Assembly (NCBI GenBank): GCA_002422955.1
Contig: DITY01000010.1
Location: 1 to 63,892, forward strand
Direction of reading: 5' to 3'
DNA length: 63,892 bases
From: Planctomycetaceae bacterium UBA6172
GTDB lineage: Bacteria > Planctomycetota > Planctomycetia > Pirellulales > Pirellulaceae
Part shown: piece by piece, positions 55,853 through 63,892 of the stretch
How the letters are laid out: the number at the start of each line of letters is the position of its first letter
Numbering within the stretch: position 1 is the first letter of the stretch
Translations under genes and position numbers: made by a program
The notes under the pieces: model-generated
Seen by the model: the letters and a program-made list of their open reading frames with translations, nothing else
The model's database searches: none
What the model was told of the DNA's origin: nothing

Positions 55853-56081
55853 TAAATTTTTCCGAACTCCCGCAGGTGTCCGTGGGATCAAGAAGGACCT
55901 TTACCCCGACGCCTCATCGCTCAACCACCGCGACCATAATCCGCCGAGTTGCTGGAGACTTGGTGTCGCCAAACTTCCTCGCTAGTTTCTTCCAGTTCTG
56001 ATCCTAGCGAAACCCCCATTTGGGGAGATGGCGCGGGATGGATCGATTGGGGCCATTCTGACGACACACGGCGGAGGACGG

Positions 56082-57716
56082 TTACGGTAGCCGGTAGACG
56101 GCGTAATGTTTCTCGAAATGGCTTCCCGCTGCGGGACTAACGGGGGGGTAGATCTGCACCAGCGGCAGAGAAGGGCCGACGGCACGGCGGTCGACGACCA
56201 TGAAACGCACTCCATAACGCGATCGGAATTGGACCAGGTCCGGATAGCGAATTGTCGTCCGAACGGTCCCCAGACGCTGGGGAAAGATCTCGGTGAAGCG
56301 GTGGTGCCAGCCCACCATCGACGGGGCATCTTGCGGAATGTCTTTCCAGTTCACGACTTCGGCCCGCTCGGCAAACCACTTGAAGGTCTGTTGATGCCTC
56401 GGGGTGATCAAAATTTCATCCCGGGGCATCGTCCTGCGGATCCATTCGCAGGTTTCCCGCCAATCCTGGTAGGCCTGCCGCTGTACCTTTACGGACTCTC
56501 GGTTGCTCGGTCCGCTACGGACCCCCTCCGGAAGGGATAAACCCCCTTGAACGAAAAGTGGAAGGGCCAGGAGGACTACCGAGGCGGGGGCCACGGCGGC
56601 CCATGCTCCCCAGTCCCGCGGATTTCCGAGGTTCGCGGCGGTGTCGTTCGCGCCGATCGCGGCCCGCTGTTGGCAGTGCGTCACAATCGCCAAACCCAGC
56701 GTCAGTGGAGTGAGGGCATCGGTTGGCCGAAACCAATAATACCGCAGCAGTTTGGCGGCGATTGTCGGCGCGAGCTTGGGTAGCAGCCCGATCGCCAAAC
56801 CGCAGGCGGCGATTCCGAGGCAGCCGACCAAGACCCAGAAGAGCCCGCGGAAGCGTGGCTCGCGACGGAGTGGCCAAGCCGCTCCCAGGGTTAGCGAGAC
56901 TGAGACAAGGTGCAACAGGTACGCCCGGCCCGAAAAGGCCGACGGGAGCAGGTGATGGGGGAGTCGCCAATAGGTGTAGATATGGGCGGCTAGGGAAGCG
57001 TCACGGGGATCGTTGGCCTGGGATGTCAGCAAGGCGGGCCACAAACCGATCAATGCGATCGCGCCGCCCAAGGCCAGGGGGAAAATCTGAGCCCGCGGCA
57101 GCGAGCTTTGGCGCCCGACGACGAGGTAGGCGAACATCGCTGCTAACACCGTCCAACCGCCGACCAGGACATGAAAGGCGCTAGCGATGCCCAGCCATGG
57201 CCAAACCCGGGACCAGTTTCCAAGAGCTAGCTGCGTCAAGGCGAGCAACACGAAGGCATAAGCTGGAACTTTAGCCTCGATCCCGCCGATCACCCATTCG
57301 CCCGAAAGGTTGAATTGCTGCACGCCAGCGATCCAGATCGCCGCGACAGCGAGGCAAGCGTAGGGCAGATCGCAAACCGTTCGGGTCAACCCTCTTAGGG
57401 CGACCGCGAGCATCGCCCAGCCGAGCAAGCGTCCGATCCAGGCGGCCGCGGGCAGCGTCGCGACTTGAGTCAACGCACCGAATGTGGCGTGAAACACCAG
57501 ATGCGTTTTAGACGAGGCGATGAACGGGTCCGTGTCGCACCAGTTTGGCTGCCAAAAGTTCTTCGCCAGGGCTAGGTAATGGGCCTCATTGATGCCTGGC
57601 GGCGGCGCACCCCCGACGGCAAAGAACAGTAGCACCAATAGGCCAACTTCGGCCAACGCCGTCCAACGCCAACCGCGTTCGGTCGGGCCCATCGGGGCTG
57701 GCAGCATTCCGGTCAT
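56082..57716 (-). CDS. Polytopic membrane protein of unknown function (DUF6798-like)
   Basis: 544 residues with roughly ten hydrophobic segments in the first 400 residues, followed by a soluble C-terminal part of about 140 residues (QDWRETCEWIRRTMPRDEILITPRHQQTFKWFAERAE in parts, FRSRYGVRFMVVDRR). This architecture, with a C-terminal domain typical of GT-C-like or DUF6798 proteins, is seen in planctomycetes, but no catalytic motif can be named with certainty. The N-terminal INEAHYLALAKNFWQPNW is a recognisable start of the family. Its start overlaps the pdxA stop by four bases (ATGA), so it is translationally coupled although unrelated to vitamin B6. Confidence 0.75.
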   Translation of the reverse strand: MTGMLPAPMGPTERGWRWTALAEVGLLVLLFFAVGGAPPPGINEAHYLALAKNFWQPNWCDTDPFIASSKTHLVFHATFGALTQVATLPAAAWIGRLLGWAMLAVALRGLTRTVCDLPYACLAVAAIWIAGVQQFNLSGEWVIGGIEAKVPAYAFVLLALTQLALGNWSRVWPWLGIASAFHVLVGGWTVLAAMFAYLVVGRQSSLPRAQIFPLALGGAIALIGLWPALLTSQANDPRDASLAAHIYTYWRLPHHLLPSAFSGRAYLLHLVSVSLTLGAAWPLRREPRFRGLFWVLVGCLGIAACGLAIGLLPKLAPTIAAKLLRYYWFRPTDALTPLTLGLAIVTHCQQRAAIGANDTAANLGNPRDWGAWAAVAPASVVLLALPLFVQGGLSLPEGVRSGPSNRESVKVQRQAYQDWRETCEWIRRTMPRDEILITPRHQQTFKWFAERAEVVNWKDIPQDAPSMVGWHHRFTEIFPQRLGTVRTTIRYPDLVQFRSRYGVRFMVVDRRAVGPSLPLVQIYPPVSPAAGSHFEKHYAVYRLP

Positions 57717-58729
57717 GCCAAATCGCTCGCCATGCGGACCGCCGCCATCAGGCTCGCTTCGCTGGCCTTTCCCGTCCAGGCGATATCCATGGCCGTCCCA
57801 TGATCGACCGAGGTTCGCAAAATCGGCAGGCCCAGCGTCACATTGACGGCTTCGTCAAAGGAGATTGCCTTCAAGGGGATCAGGCCTTGATCGTGGTACA
57901 TGCAAACGTAGACGTCGGTGATTTGGCGTCGCGCCGGAATGAAAGCGGTGTCAGGGGGGAGCGGGCCGGTGACATCGATGCCTGCATGCCGAGCTCGTTC
58001 GATCGCGGGTATGATGATCCGCTCCTCTTCGTAATGGCTCATCAAACCGTGCTCACCCGCATGGGGATTTAGCCCGCAGACGGTCACCCGGGGTGGCCGT
58101 CCGAAGCGGGCGCGAGTCTTGCGGTCCGACGCGGCGGCTCCCAGTCGGATCGATTGAAATACATCCTCATCGGTCAATCGCGTGGCGACGTCAGCCAGAG
58201 GAATATGCACCGTCGCCAGCACGCACGACAACTCGTCACTGGTCAGCATCATTCGTACGTCGTCACAGCCAGCCATCTCGGCTAGAAGCTCGGTGTGTCC
58301 CGGGTAGCGGATTCCGGCAGCGTGCCAAGCCTCTTTCTGAATCGGCCCGGTTACCATCGCGTCGAGTCTGCCCGAGAGCGCCGCCGAGGCGGCGAAGCGA
58401 ACCCACTCGTACGAAGCCGCTCCCGTGTCACATGACCATTGCCCGGGTTGAACGGCATCGACATCAAGCTTGCCAACCGTGACCGAAACGACCCTCGATA
58501 TCGGCGATAACGACTCAGCGGAGCGGTCGGTGAGCCAGCGGTCAACATCCATCCGGGCCGGTAGCGGCAACCCAAGCTCACCGGAGACTCGCGTCAGGAT
58601 CGCGTGATTACCGATGAGCGTCAGCTGGATTTCGGGAAGCTCGTGGATCCGCGCTGCCACCTGGAGTGCCAATTCGGGGCCGATACCGGCCGCGTCACCG
58701 ATGGAGATACCGATCCGTTTATACGTCAA
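57713..58729 (-). CDS. pdxA: 4-hydroxythreonine-4-phosphate dehydrogenase
   Basis: 338 residues. Oxidises 4-phospho-hydroxythreonine with NAD on the DXP-dependent route to pyridoxal phosphate. The family start ISIGDAAGIGPELALQVA is followed by YPGHTELLAEMAG (a metal-binding His), CGLNPHAGEHGLMSHYEEERI and the C-terminal CMYHDQGLIPLKAISFDEAVNVTLGLP with RTSVDHGTAMDIA. Length is normal. Nine bases separate it from the upstream sulfatase gene, and it overlaps the membrane-protein gene downstream, so all three may be co-transcribed. High confidence. Confidence 0.95.
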   Translation of the reverse strand: MTYKRIGISIGDAAGIGPELALQVAARIHELPEIQLTLIGNHAILTRVSGELGLPLPARMDVDRWLTDRSAESLSPISRVVSVTVGKLDVDAVQPGQWSCDTGAASYEWVRFAASAALSGRLDAMVTGPIQKEAWHAAGIRYPGHTELLAEMAGCDDVRMMLTSDELSCVLATVHIPLADVATRLTDEDVFQSIRLGAAASDRKTRARFGRPPRVTVCGLNPHAGEHGLMSHYEEERIIIPAIERARHAGIDVTGPLPPDTAFIPARRQITDVYVCMYHDQGLIPLKAISFDEAVNVTLGLPILRTSVDHGTAMDIAWTGKASEASLMAAVRMASDLA

Positions 58730-58738
58730 AGCGTTTCC

Positions 58739-60322
58739 TCACTCGCGAGATTCGGGGGTTGGTCGACTTTCCCACCAAGTCGGATCGGGTTCGAATTCAG
58801 GCTGTAAAAATCGGGCATGCTGGGTTTCCAGTTGGGGCCAAAGCTTGTCGCGGATTTGAGTCTGCTTGGCCAGCCCCGCCGCCGCGGTGTAGCGCGGATC
58901 GGACTGGGGAAACCGGGCGTTGACCGAATTCAAGTAGCGGAGCAGCCCGCCGCGCATCCGGGTCACCCGTTCCGGTTCCGACTCGGCCAGGTCTTCCCGC
59001 TCCCCAGGATCACGGTCGAGTCGGTAAAGTTCGTCACGATCATCCTCATAATAATGAATCAGCTTCCAGTGGCCGTCACGGTGGATTCCGCTCGGTTCAC
59101 CTCCCTGGTTCCCATAATGGGGGTAGTGCCAAAATAGGGGGCGATCGGCAAGCACCCCGCCCTTCAGGACTGGCACCAAGCTAAGGCCGTCGCGGTGTTG
59201 CTCCTGCCGCGGTTGCAGTCCGGCGAGTTCCAGCAGCGTCGGATAGAAATCGGCCCCTGTCACCGGGGCATCGATGTCCCCGCCGGCTTCCGTCAGGCCG
59301 GGGACGAGAATCAAGAAGGGTACTCGTAGGCCGCCTTCCCATTGGCGTCCTTTGCCACCTCGGAGCGGCAAATTGCTCGTCGCGTAAGCATCGCCGGATG
59401 ATACCCCGCCATTGTCCGACGTGAAGATGATGATCGTCCGTTCCGCGATCCCACGCGCGGTGATCGCCCGCAGCACGTTGCCAACCGCGGTGTCGAGCGT
59501 TTCGATCATTCCCCCATAGATCGGGTTGTCTTGGACCTTCCTTACCGGCAGGGTGCGGTCAATTTCGAATCTCGCTTCCGGCGCCGGTTGGGCGGTCGCC
59601 TTGTCTCGATATTTCCGCCAGAGTTCGGATGTCGTTTGAATCGGACTGTGAACGGCATAAAAAGACAGCATCGCAAAGAATGGCTGATCACCAGCGGGAC
59701 CGTTGATGAAAGCCACCGTTTCATCGGCTAACCGCAACGTGAGCGATTCACCCGGCGGGCCATCGAGCAGCTTGGGGTTTTGGTAGGGGCTGAAGAACCC
59801 TCCCGGCGGCGATCCGCGGTGATGCCCGCCCCGGTTGATCTCGAAACCGTGATCCTCGGGGTAAGAACCTTCGTTTCCCAAATGCCACTTGCCAGCGAAG
59901 AAGGTTCGATAATCTGCTTCTCGGAATGCCTCCGCCAAACTCGTCTGCTCGGCGGGCAGCCGCTGGGTGTAGTCCGCCGGAAGTAGCTTGTCCTGGCGAT
60001 TCCAATCCGCTCCCGTGGCTGCTCCGATCCAGTCCGTGATCCCGTGGCGGGCAGGAAATTGTCCCAAGAGAATGCTGGCCCGTGAGGGGCTGCAGACCTG
60101 ACAGCATGCATATCCTTGCCGAAATCGCATCGATTTTGCAGCGAGCGCATCGATCTGGGGCGTTTCGTAAAAGCTGCTCCCTTCGTATCCGAGATCGTGC
60201 TTGCCCAGGTCATCGACCAGGATCAAAACCACGTTCGGAGGGGCCGCTGCTGCCAATTGGCAACTAGCAGCTAAAATCACGGCGAGCAGGATTGCCGATC
60301 GCGTTGTGAGCGGAACAGTCAT
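58739..60322 (-). CDS. Sulfatase (Cys-type), second
   Basis: 527 residues, exported (signal about 8-26). The metal-binding start PPNVVLILVDDLGKHDLG (Asp37, Asp38), the formylglycine motif CSPSR with Cys77 in ACCQVCSPSRAS, FFAGKWHLG, FTSDNGGVSSGD and the C-terminal HYPHYGNQGGEPSG show a typical sulfatase of the arylsulfatase A-like group. The ATG at 60322 was chosen because the signal peptide begins there; an upstream open stretch is not conserved. It precedes pdxA by nine bases, an unusual pairing. Substrate unknown, presumably a sulfated polysaccharide. Confidence 0.95.
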   Translation of the reverse strand: MTVPLTTRSAILLAVILAASCQLAAAAPPNVVLILVDDLGKHDLGYEGSSFYETPQIDALAAKSMRFRQGYACCQVCSPSRASILLGQFPARHGITDWIGAATGADWNRQDKLLPADYTQRLPAEQTSLAEAFREADYRTFFAGKWHLGNEGSYPEDHGFEINRGGHHRGSPPGGFFSPYQNPKLLDGPPGESLTLRLADETVAFINGPAGDQPFFAMLSFYAVHSPIQTTSELWRKYRDKATAQPAPEARFEIDRTLPVRKVQDNPIYGGMIETLDTAVGNVLRAITARGIAERTIIIFTSDNGGVSSGDAYATSNLPLRGGKGRQWEGGLRVPFLILVPGLTEAGGDIDAPVTGADFYPTLLELAGLQPRQEQHRDGLSLVPVLKGGVLADRPLFWHYPHYGNQGGEPSGIHRDGHWKLIHYYEDDRDELYRLDRDPGEREDLAESEPERVTRMRGGLLRYLNSVNARFPQSDPRYTAAAGLAKQTQIRDKLWPQLETQHARFLQPEFEPDPTWWESRPTPESRE

Positions 60323-60611
60323 CGGGTCGCTCTGGGGTACATAGGACGAGGGGGCGAACCTTAGATGGTACCTAACAACCCTGTGCCGGGCAGCGGGCGT
60401 CCGCACCGTTGCGACCCCGTTATTCGCCACCGCGGGGTGAAAGATCGGTTGTCCCGGAGGCGATTCGATCAGGCCGACGGGTTGGCTGACTCGATGGTCA
60501 TGCTGCCGGGCATGGGCTGCTGCCCGGAACCACAAACGTATCTTGGCCCGGTGGCCCTTCCTCTGATAGTCTCCCGTGAGCGACCGCCCTCGCCATCCGG
60601 AATCAATCTAC

Positions 60612-60875
60612 ATGAAATACGCTCCTGCTCGAGGAATGCTCTTTGCCCTGCTTGTCGTGTCAGGGGTCGGGGGATGCCACGGCGGCGGCCGCTGGTTGGC
60701 ACCACCTGGGCCGCTGAATCAACAGCAGGCGAGTGCTGTAATCAACGACCCATATCCGCAAAATGACATTGGCCCTTCAGAGGCCGGCGCCAGGCCGCCG
60801 TCCTATCAGAATCCGCTGCCAGAACCGGTCCGAAATCGAATCGTGAAGGATTCGATGCCATGGGCCAGTCGCTAG
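60612..60875 (+). CDS. Small secreted lipoprotein
   Basis: 87 residues. Signal peptide with lipobox VGGC (Cys at about 22: LLVVSGVGGC), then a Gly/Pro/Gln-rich mature part containing GPLNQQQASAVINDPYPQND and ending PWASR. The ATG at 60612 has a modest ribosome site; the frame extends 12 codons upstream. Such short proteins are common in Pirellulales and often annotated as membrane or secreted. It converges with the next gene at a 19-base gap. Function unknown. Confidence 0.7.
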   Translation: MKYAPARGMLFALLVVSGVGGCHGGGRWLAPPGPLNQQQASAVINDPYPQNDIGPSEAGARPPSYQNPLPEPVRNRIVKDSMPWASR

Positions 60876-60894
60876 AACGGTTGATTCAAGTTGT

Positions 60895-61644
60895 TCATCG
60901 CACGCCCGGAGCGGGCATCGGGTCGATGTCGACCCCATCGATCATCCACTGCGGCAAACTGTCCTCCGTAGCGGGAATGAACTCCAACCGGACAATCAGC
61001 GGCGAGCGGATCGTCCTGGAGCGGTCCCGCCAGTAGGTGGTTAAGAGTTGTCTGCCCGCGAAATGATAAAGATCCGCGGGGCGGTCTGGCTCCCATTTCA
61101 CCGCGTCGCCGGCCCTCAGCATCTCGAGGCCGGCAGGCGTTTGTTTGAAATTCTCAATCGCGGTTTGACCTTCGGCACTGCTCTGGTAGTAATCGACCAG
61201 CGACATCGAAGTCGTCTGTCGGAAACTGGGATGCTGATTCAATTGCAGGGCCAGTTCGATGTCGCCCTGGGCTACGAGGTCGAGCCAGCGTGAGGCGAAT
61301 TGGGTCGCCTGGGCCGAGAGGGTCTGATATTTAAGGCGCCGCTCGGTCGCTCCCCAAACGCCGAACAGAGTCGCGAGGACCAGGCCGATCAGCGCGGCGG
61401 TAAGCCCCATGGGCCGCAATCCCGAGTAGGGCCGCATCGCTACTCCAGCCGCGATGACGGCCATCGAGGGCACGATCATCAGCGGGCCTGCGAAGAGGGC
61501 GGCAAAACTCATCACCCCAAGCAGCAAAGCGATAAAGCCGCTGATGCGGACGGTCGCTTGAGGTTCGCTTAACAGTTCCGCTTCACTCCCGACCGTCATG
61601 GCCGGCGAGCTAAATACGGGACGGGGTTTCTCCGTTTCGGACAT
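60895..61644 (-). CDS. Membrane protein with extracytoplasmic C-terminal domain, unknown
   Basis: 249 residues. A soluble N-terminal stretch of about 30 residues, three closely spaced hydrophobic segments (about 33-110; SGFIALLLGVMSFAALFAG, AVIAAGVAMR, TAALIGLVLATLFGVWG), then about 130 residues with no recognised domain (FASRWLDLVAQGDIELALQL, SLVDYYQSSAEGQ, RLEFIPATEDS). The gene is open upstream to 61713, but the ATG at 61644 follows a plausible start of similarity. No family could be named. Confidence 0.65.
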   Translation of the reverse strand: MSETEKPRPVFSSPAMTVGSEAELLSEPQATVRISGFIALLLGVMSFAALFAGPLMIVPSMAVIAAGVAMRPYSGLRPMGLTAALIGLVLATLFGVWGATERRLKYQTLSAQATQFASRWLDLVAQGDIELALQLNQHPSFRQTTSMSLVDYYQSSAEGQTAIENFKQTPAGLEMLRAGDAVKWEPDRPADLYHFAGRQLLTTYWRDRSRTIRSPLIVRLEFIPATEDSLPQWMIDGVDIDPMPAPGVR

Positions 61645-61761
61645 CGGGTGACCTGAGGGGGGCGACGGACGAGACCGCGCGAGGCAGAAGGGGGAATCCG
61701 TCCTGCCTGGCAAGCCAACGTATATAGTCGATCAGGCGTTCGGCCGTGAAAAGCCCCCGGA

Positions 61762-62934
61762 CTAGCGCATCCCCAAGCGACCGCTGTACAGGCTGCGTTT
61801 GGATTTCTTGGGCACCGCGATCGGAGTCGGATTAACGTCGAACGGGATGGAGGCGACGTGTTTGGCTTTGATCACCTGCCCGAACTGCGTCGATTCGACT
61901 TCGTTACCGGCCCGGTAGGTTTCCATCACCTGCAGGATCTCCGGTGCATAGTCGAACTTCCCGCCAGGCCGAGCGACACCTAGCTTTTCGAACTCCCCGA
62001 TGGTTACGACGCTGCGGGTCCGGTCGTGGAATTGGTAAGCTTCGATTCCCTGCTTGCGCAATTCCCGGACCATCTTGTCGGCATTGACGGCGCAGGCATC
62101 CATGCGTTCGCTGCTCGGTTCAAATTTCTTGTCCAGCGTGCCGTTGGCGATGGTCGAAAAGCCCGCGAATGTCCCCACCACGACCGTGAACTTGGCCGGG
62201 TTGTCGAGCAGGCTAAACTCCACCTGACTGTTCAGTTCCATCACGAAAGAATCGACCTCGGGGGCAAGAAAGAACTCCGATGGCAGCAGTGGGTTGGTCG
62301 TAGCGAAGGCATTGTTCATCGGCCCCAAGCCCGATTTACCGACCATTTTTAGCAGGTCACGCTGCAAATTTTTGACCGCATCGAGTGGTGTTTTGGCGGG
62401 TGGTTCCGACACGTAGGGTACCCCTTCCGTCGTGTCGACCGGGACTGGCTCACTTGAGGCCTGGTCGGCGGCAAAGGCCTTCGGATTGGCGGATTTGATC
62501 CGTTTCAGATCCTTCACCAAATCGGGGTGGTCGACCGAATCGTATTCACCGACCAGCACCGCATACGCCTCGTACTTGGCCCGATTGGCGTAGCGAATCA
62601 CTTTTCCGTCCGTTTCGGGGCGATTGAGCTTTGCTGAGAAGTCGAAATTGGCTTCATGGATGAATGTCGGCATGCCAAAGTCTTGGGCCAGTTCGTCGGC
62701 GAGTCGTTCCGCCTTCTCCCGCCCTTCGGGGCCGGCGAACGAGGCGGCTAGAATCATCCAAGGACCATCGACTTCAGACAATTTACGGGGATCCTGCGCA
62801 GCGGCTTTCGCCTCCGGCGTCTGGCCAAAAATTTTCAACAGACCCGGGGGGGCCGCTCGGGTGGGCGAAAGGACCGGCCCGATGAATCCGAGTGAAATCG
62901 ACAACGCGGTGATCCAATTCCTTGACGCGGCCAT
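61762..62934 (-). CDS. Secreted protein with two SPOR-like segments
   Basis: 390 residues with a signal peptide (about 8-27). Two regions share a pattern of a short beta strand, helix and strand typical of SPOR-like peptidoglycan-binding folds: GPWMILAASFAGPEGREKAERL with YEAYAVLVGEY near residues 57-135, and FTVVVGTFAGFSTIANG with VRELRKQGIEAYQFHDRTRSV near 245-315. The relationship is by eye and unproven. The C-terminus is Lys/Arg-rich. Divergent from accD. Function unknown; a cell-envelope role is inferred. Confidence 0.65.
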   Translation of the reverse strand: MAASRNWITALSISLGFIGPVLSPTRAAPPGLLKIFGQTPEAKAAAQDPRKLSEVDGPWMILAASFAGPEGREKAERLADELAQDFGMPTFIHEANFDFSAKLNRPETDGKVIRYANRAKYEAYAVLVGEYDSVDHPDLVKDLKRIKSANPKAFAADQASSEPVPVDTTEGVPYVSEPPAKTPLDAVKNLQRDLLKMVGKSGLGPMNNAFATTNPLLPSEFFLAPEVDSFVMELNSQVEFSLLDNPAKFTVVVGTFAGFSTIANGTLDKKFEPSSERMDACAVNADKMVRELRKQGIEAYQFHDRTRSVVTIGEFEKLGVARPGGKFDYAPEILQVMETYRAGNEVESTQFGQVIKAKHVASIPFDVNPTPIAVPKKSKRSLYSGRLGMR

Positions 62935-63220
62935 GGTTGCTCCGGCTAAGTCGATCCGTGGGAAGGACGCATTCAGCGGTCAATCAACCGCTCCGACGGC
63001 CTGATTAGCAAACCGAGTGTCCCGATTGGAAGAGGGTTTTCGCATCCGAAGGCGCCGCTCGACATTGCAACGACAGGGGGAATCGACGAAACTTAAGCTG
63101 CTCGACGGTCGGATTGGCCTGTTCCGGAAATTGCCGGATTTGTCAAATCGTGTTGCCGCCAAAATCCGCACCGCCCCTATATCCTTTCCGAATCCAGAGC
63201 GTTCACCACGCGATTTTCTC

Positions 63221-63892
63221 ATGGTTTCCGCCCACTCGAACCCGATCCCGCCCTCCACCGCACCAGCGGAATCCGCTGGGGCGACGCCGTCTGAAGAGCC
63301 TCGACCGGTGGCTGCGGCCGTCTCCGACGTGCGGGTGGAGGAACCGGCGGGCAACACCTCACCTAAGAAGCGGGGTGTCCCCGAGGGACTCTGGATCAAA
63401 TGTCCAGGCTGTTCCGAGACGGTTTATCGCAAGGAGGTTGCGGGACGGTTGAACGTCTGTCCGAAATGTGACTATCACTTCTACGTTTCGGCCACCGAGC
63501 GGGTCGCCCAGGTGCTCGATGACGGTACCTTCGAGCCGATGAACGAGCATTTGAGGCCGACCGACCCGCTCCAGTTCTCCGATCGTAGGCCCTACTCAGA
63601 GCGTCTGGTCGCCGAGCAGAAAAGGACCGGGCTGACCGACGCGGTCCTTACCGGTACCGGCATGATTCGCGCCCGCCGGGTCGCTTTTGCCGTTACCGAC
63701 TCGGCCTTCATCATGGGCAGCATGGGCTCGGTCGTCGGTGAGCGATTGGCACGGTTGGTTGAGCATGCGACCGCACACTGCTTGCCGTTGATCATCATCA
63801 GCGGCAGTGGCGGCGGCGCCCGAATGCACGAAGGAATTCTGTCGCTGATGCAGATGGCAAAGGTTTCTGCCGCTTTGGCACGCTTCAGCGCG
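63221..63892 (+). CDS. accD: Acetyl-CoA carboxylase carboxyltransferase subunit beta (5' part, runs off the window)
   Basis: 224 codons are present without a stop. The first 55 residues are an unconserved Pro/Ala-rich extension. The zinc ribbon characteristic of AccD follows: WIKCPGCSETVYRKEV with CPKCDYHF, giving the four cysteines. Then come the carboxyltransferase motifs QFSDRRPYSERL, TGTGMIRARRVAFAVTDSAF and IIISGSGGGARMHEGILSLMQM, containing the oxyanion-type SGSGGGARM loop. With AccA, it transfers CO2 from biotin to acetyl-CoA, giving malonyl-CoA for fatty acids. The gene starts at the ATG at 63221. High confidence. Confidence 0.95.
   Translation, partial: MVSAHSNPIPPSTAPAESAGATPSEEPRPVAAAVSDVRVEEPAGNTSPKKRGVPEGLWIKCPGCSETVYRKEVAGRLNVCPKCDYHFYVSATERVAQVLDDGTFEPMNEHLRPTDPLQFSDRRPYSERLVAEQKRTGLTDAVLTGTGMIRARRVAFAVTDSAFIMGSMGSVVGERLARLVEHATAHCLPLIIISGSGGGARMHEGILSLMQMAKVSAALARFSA

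Overview
The window is chromosomal DNA from a planctomycete, most likely of the Pirellula/Rhodopirellula type. The evidence is the combination of two Cys-type sulfatases, a cytochrome-c/DUF1549/DUF1553 protein followed by a Tat-exported DUF1501 protein, a DUF1559 pilin-like protein followed by a tiny lipoprotein, WD40 and PQQ-type beta-propellers, and high GC with mostly single genes or short operons. No rRNA, tRNA, IS element, prophage or CRISPR array was recognised.

Layout. 1-1823 (-) is the 5' part of a BNR/Ycf48-like propeller gene running off the left edge. 2040-17111 (+) is a long housekeeping run: ilvB, purA, uppS, cdsA, phoH, pgpH, ybeY, a CorC/HlyC-type CBS protein, gltA, an Uup-type ABC-F ATPase and a flippase-like membrane protein. 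17132-22622 holds a GntP-type permease (-), a lipid kinase-like gene, kdsA and a large lipoprotein (+). 22629-27718 (-) has a cytochrome/WD40 protein and a tight tilS, crotonase, helix-hairpin-helix, PI-PLC-like operon with ATGA-type junctions. 28220-31184 is rny (+) facing clpX (-) across a perfect hairpin. 31572-37413 contains a small membrane protein, the DUF1549/1553-DUF1501 pair and a TIM-barrel isomerase-like protein. 37542-48093 (-) carries the translation/transcription block nusA-infB-rbfA followed by a degenerate HhH-GPD protein and yebC; upstream of nusA lie a ketosynthase-like gene lacking its cysteine and a secretin-like secreted protein. 48659-63892 is accessory: DUF1559 and lipoprotein genes, a frameshifted sialidase-like gene, two sulfatases, a PQQ-lipoprotein/pseudo-receiver/redoxin operon, a polytopic membrane protein coupled to pdxA, secreted proteins of unknown role, and the 5' part of accD at the right edge.

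How they work together. uppS and cdsA supply undecaprenyl carrier and CDP-diacylglycerol for envelope synthesis, kdsA supplies Kdo-8-phosphate for an outer-membrane lipopolysaccharide, and accD starts fatty-acid synthesis, so much of the housekeeping content is envelope-related. phoH, ybeY, rny, rbfA, infB, nusA and tilS concern RNA and translation. The sulfatases, sialidase-like protein and cytochrome/DUF1501 modules fit an organism that degrades sulfated polysaccharides.

The points that stand out are a promoter plus intrinsic terminator in the nusA leader, several apparently inactivated enzyme folds (ketosynthase without Cys, HhH-GPD without Lys/Asp, crotonase without both Glu, receiver without Asp), a one-base homopolymer frameshift in the sialidase-like gene, and perfect hairpins at several gene ends. 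I did not find one convincing new multi-gene system; the PQQ-lipoprotein/pseudo-receiver/redoxin operon and the Cys-less ketosynthase are the best candidates.
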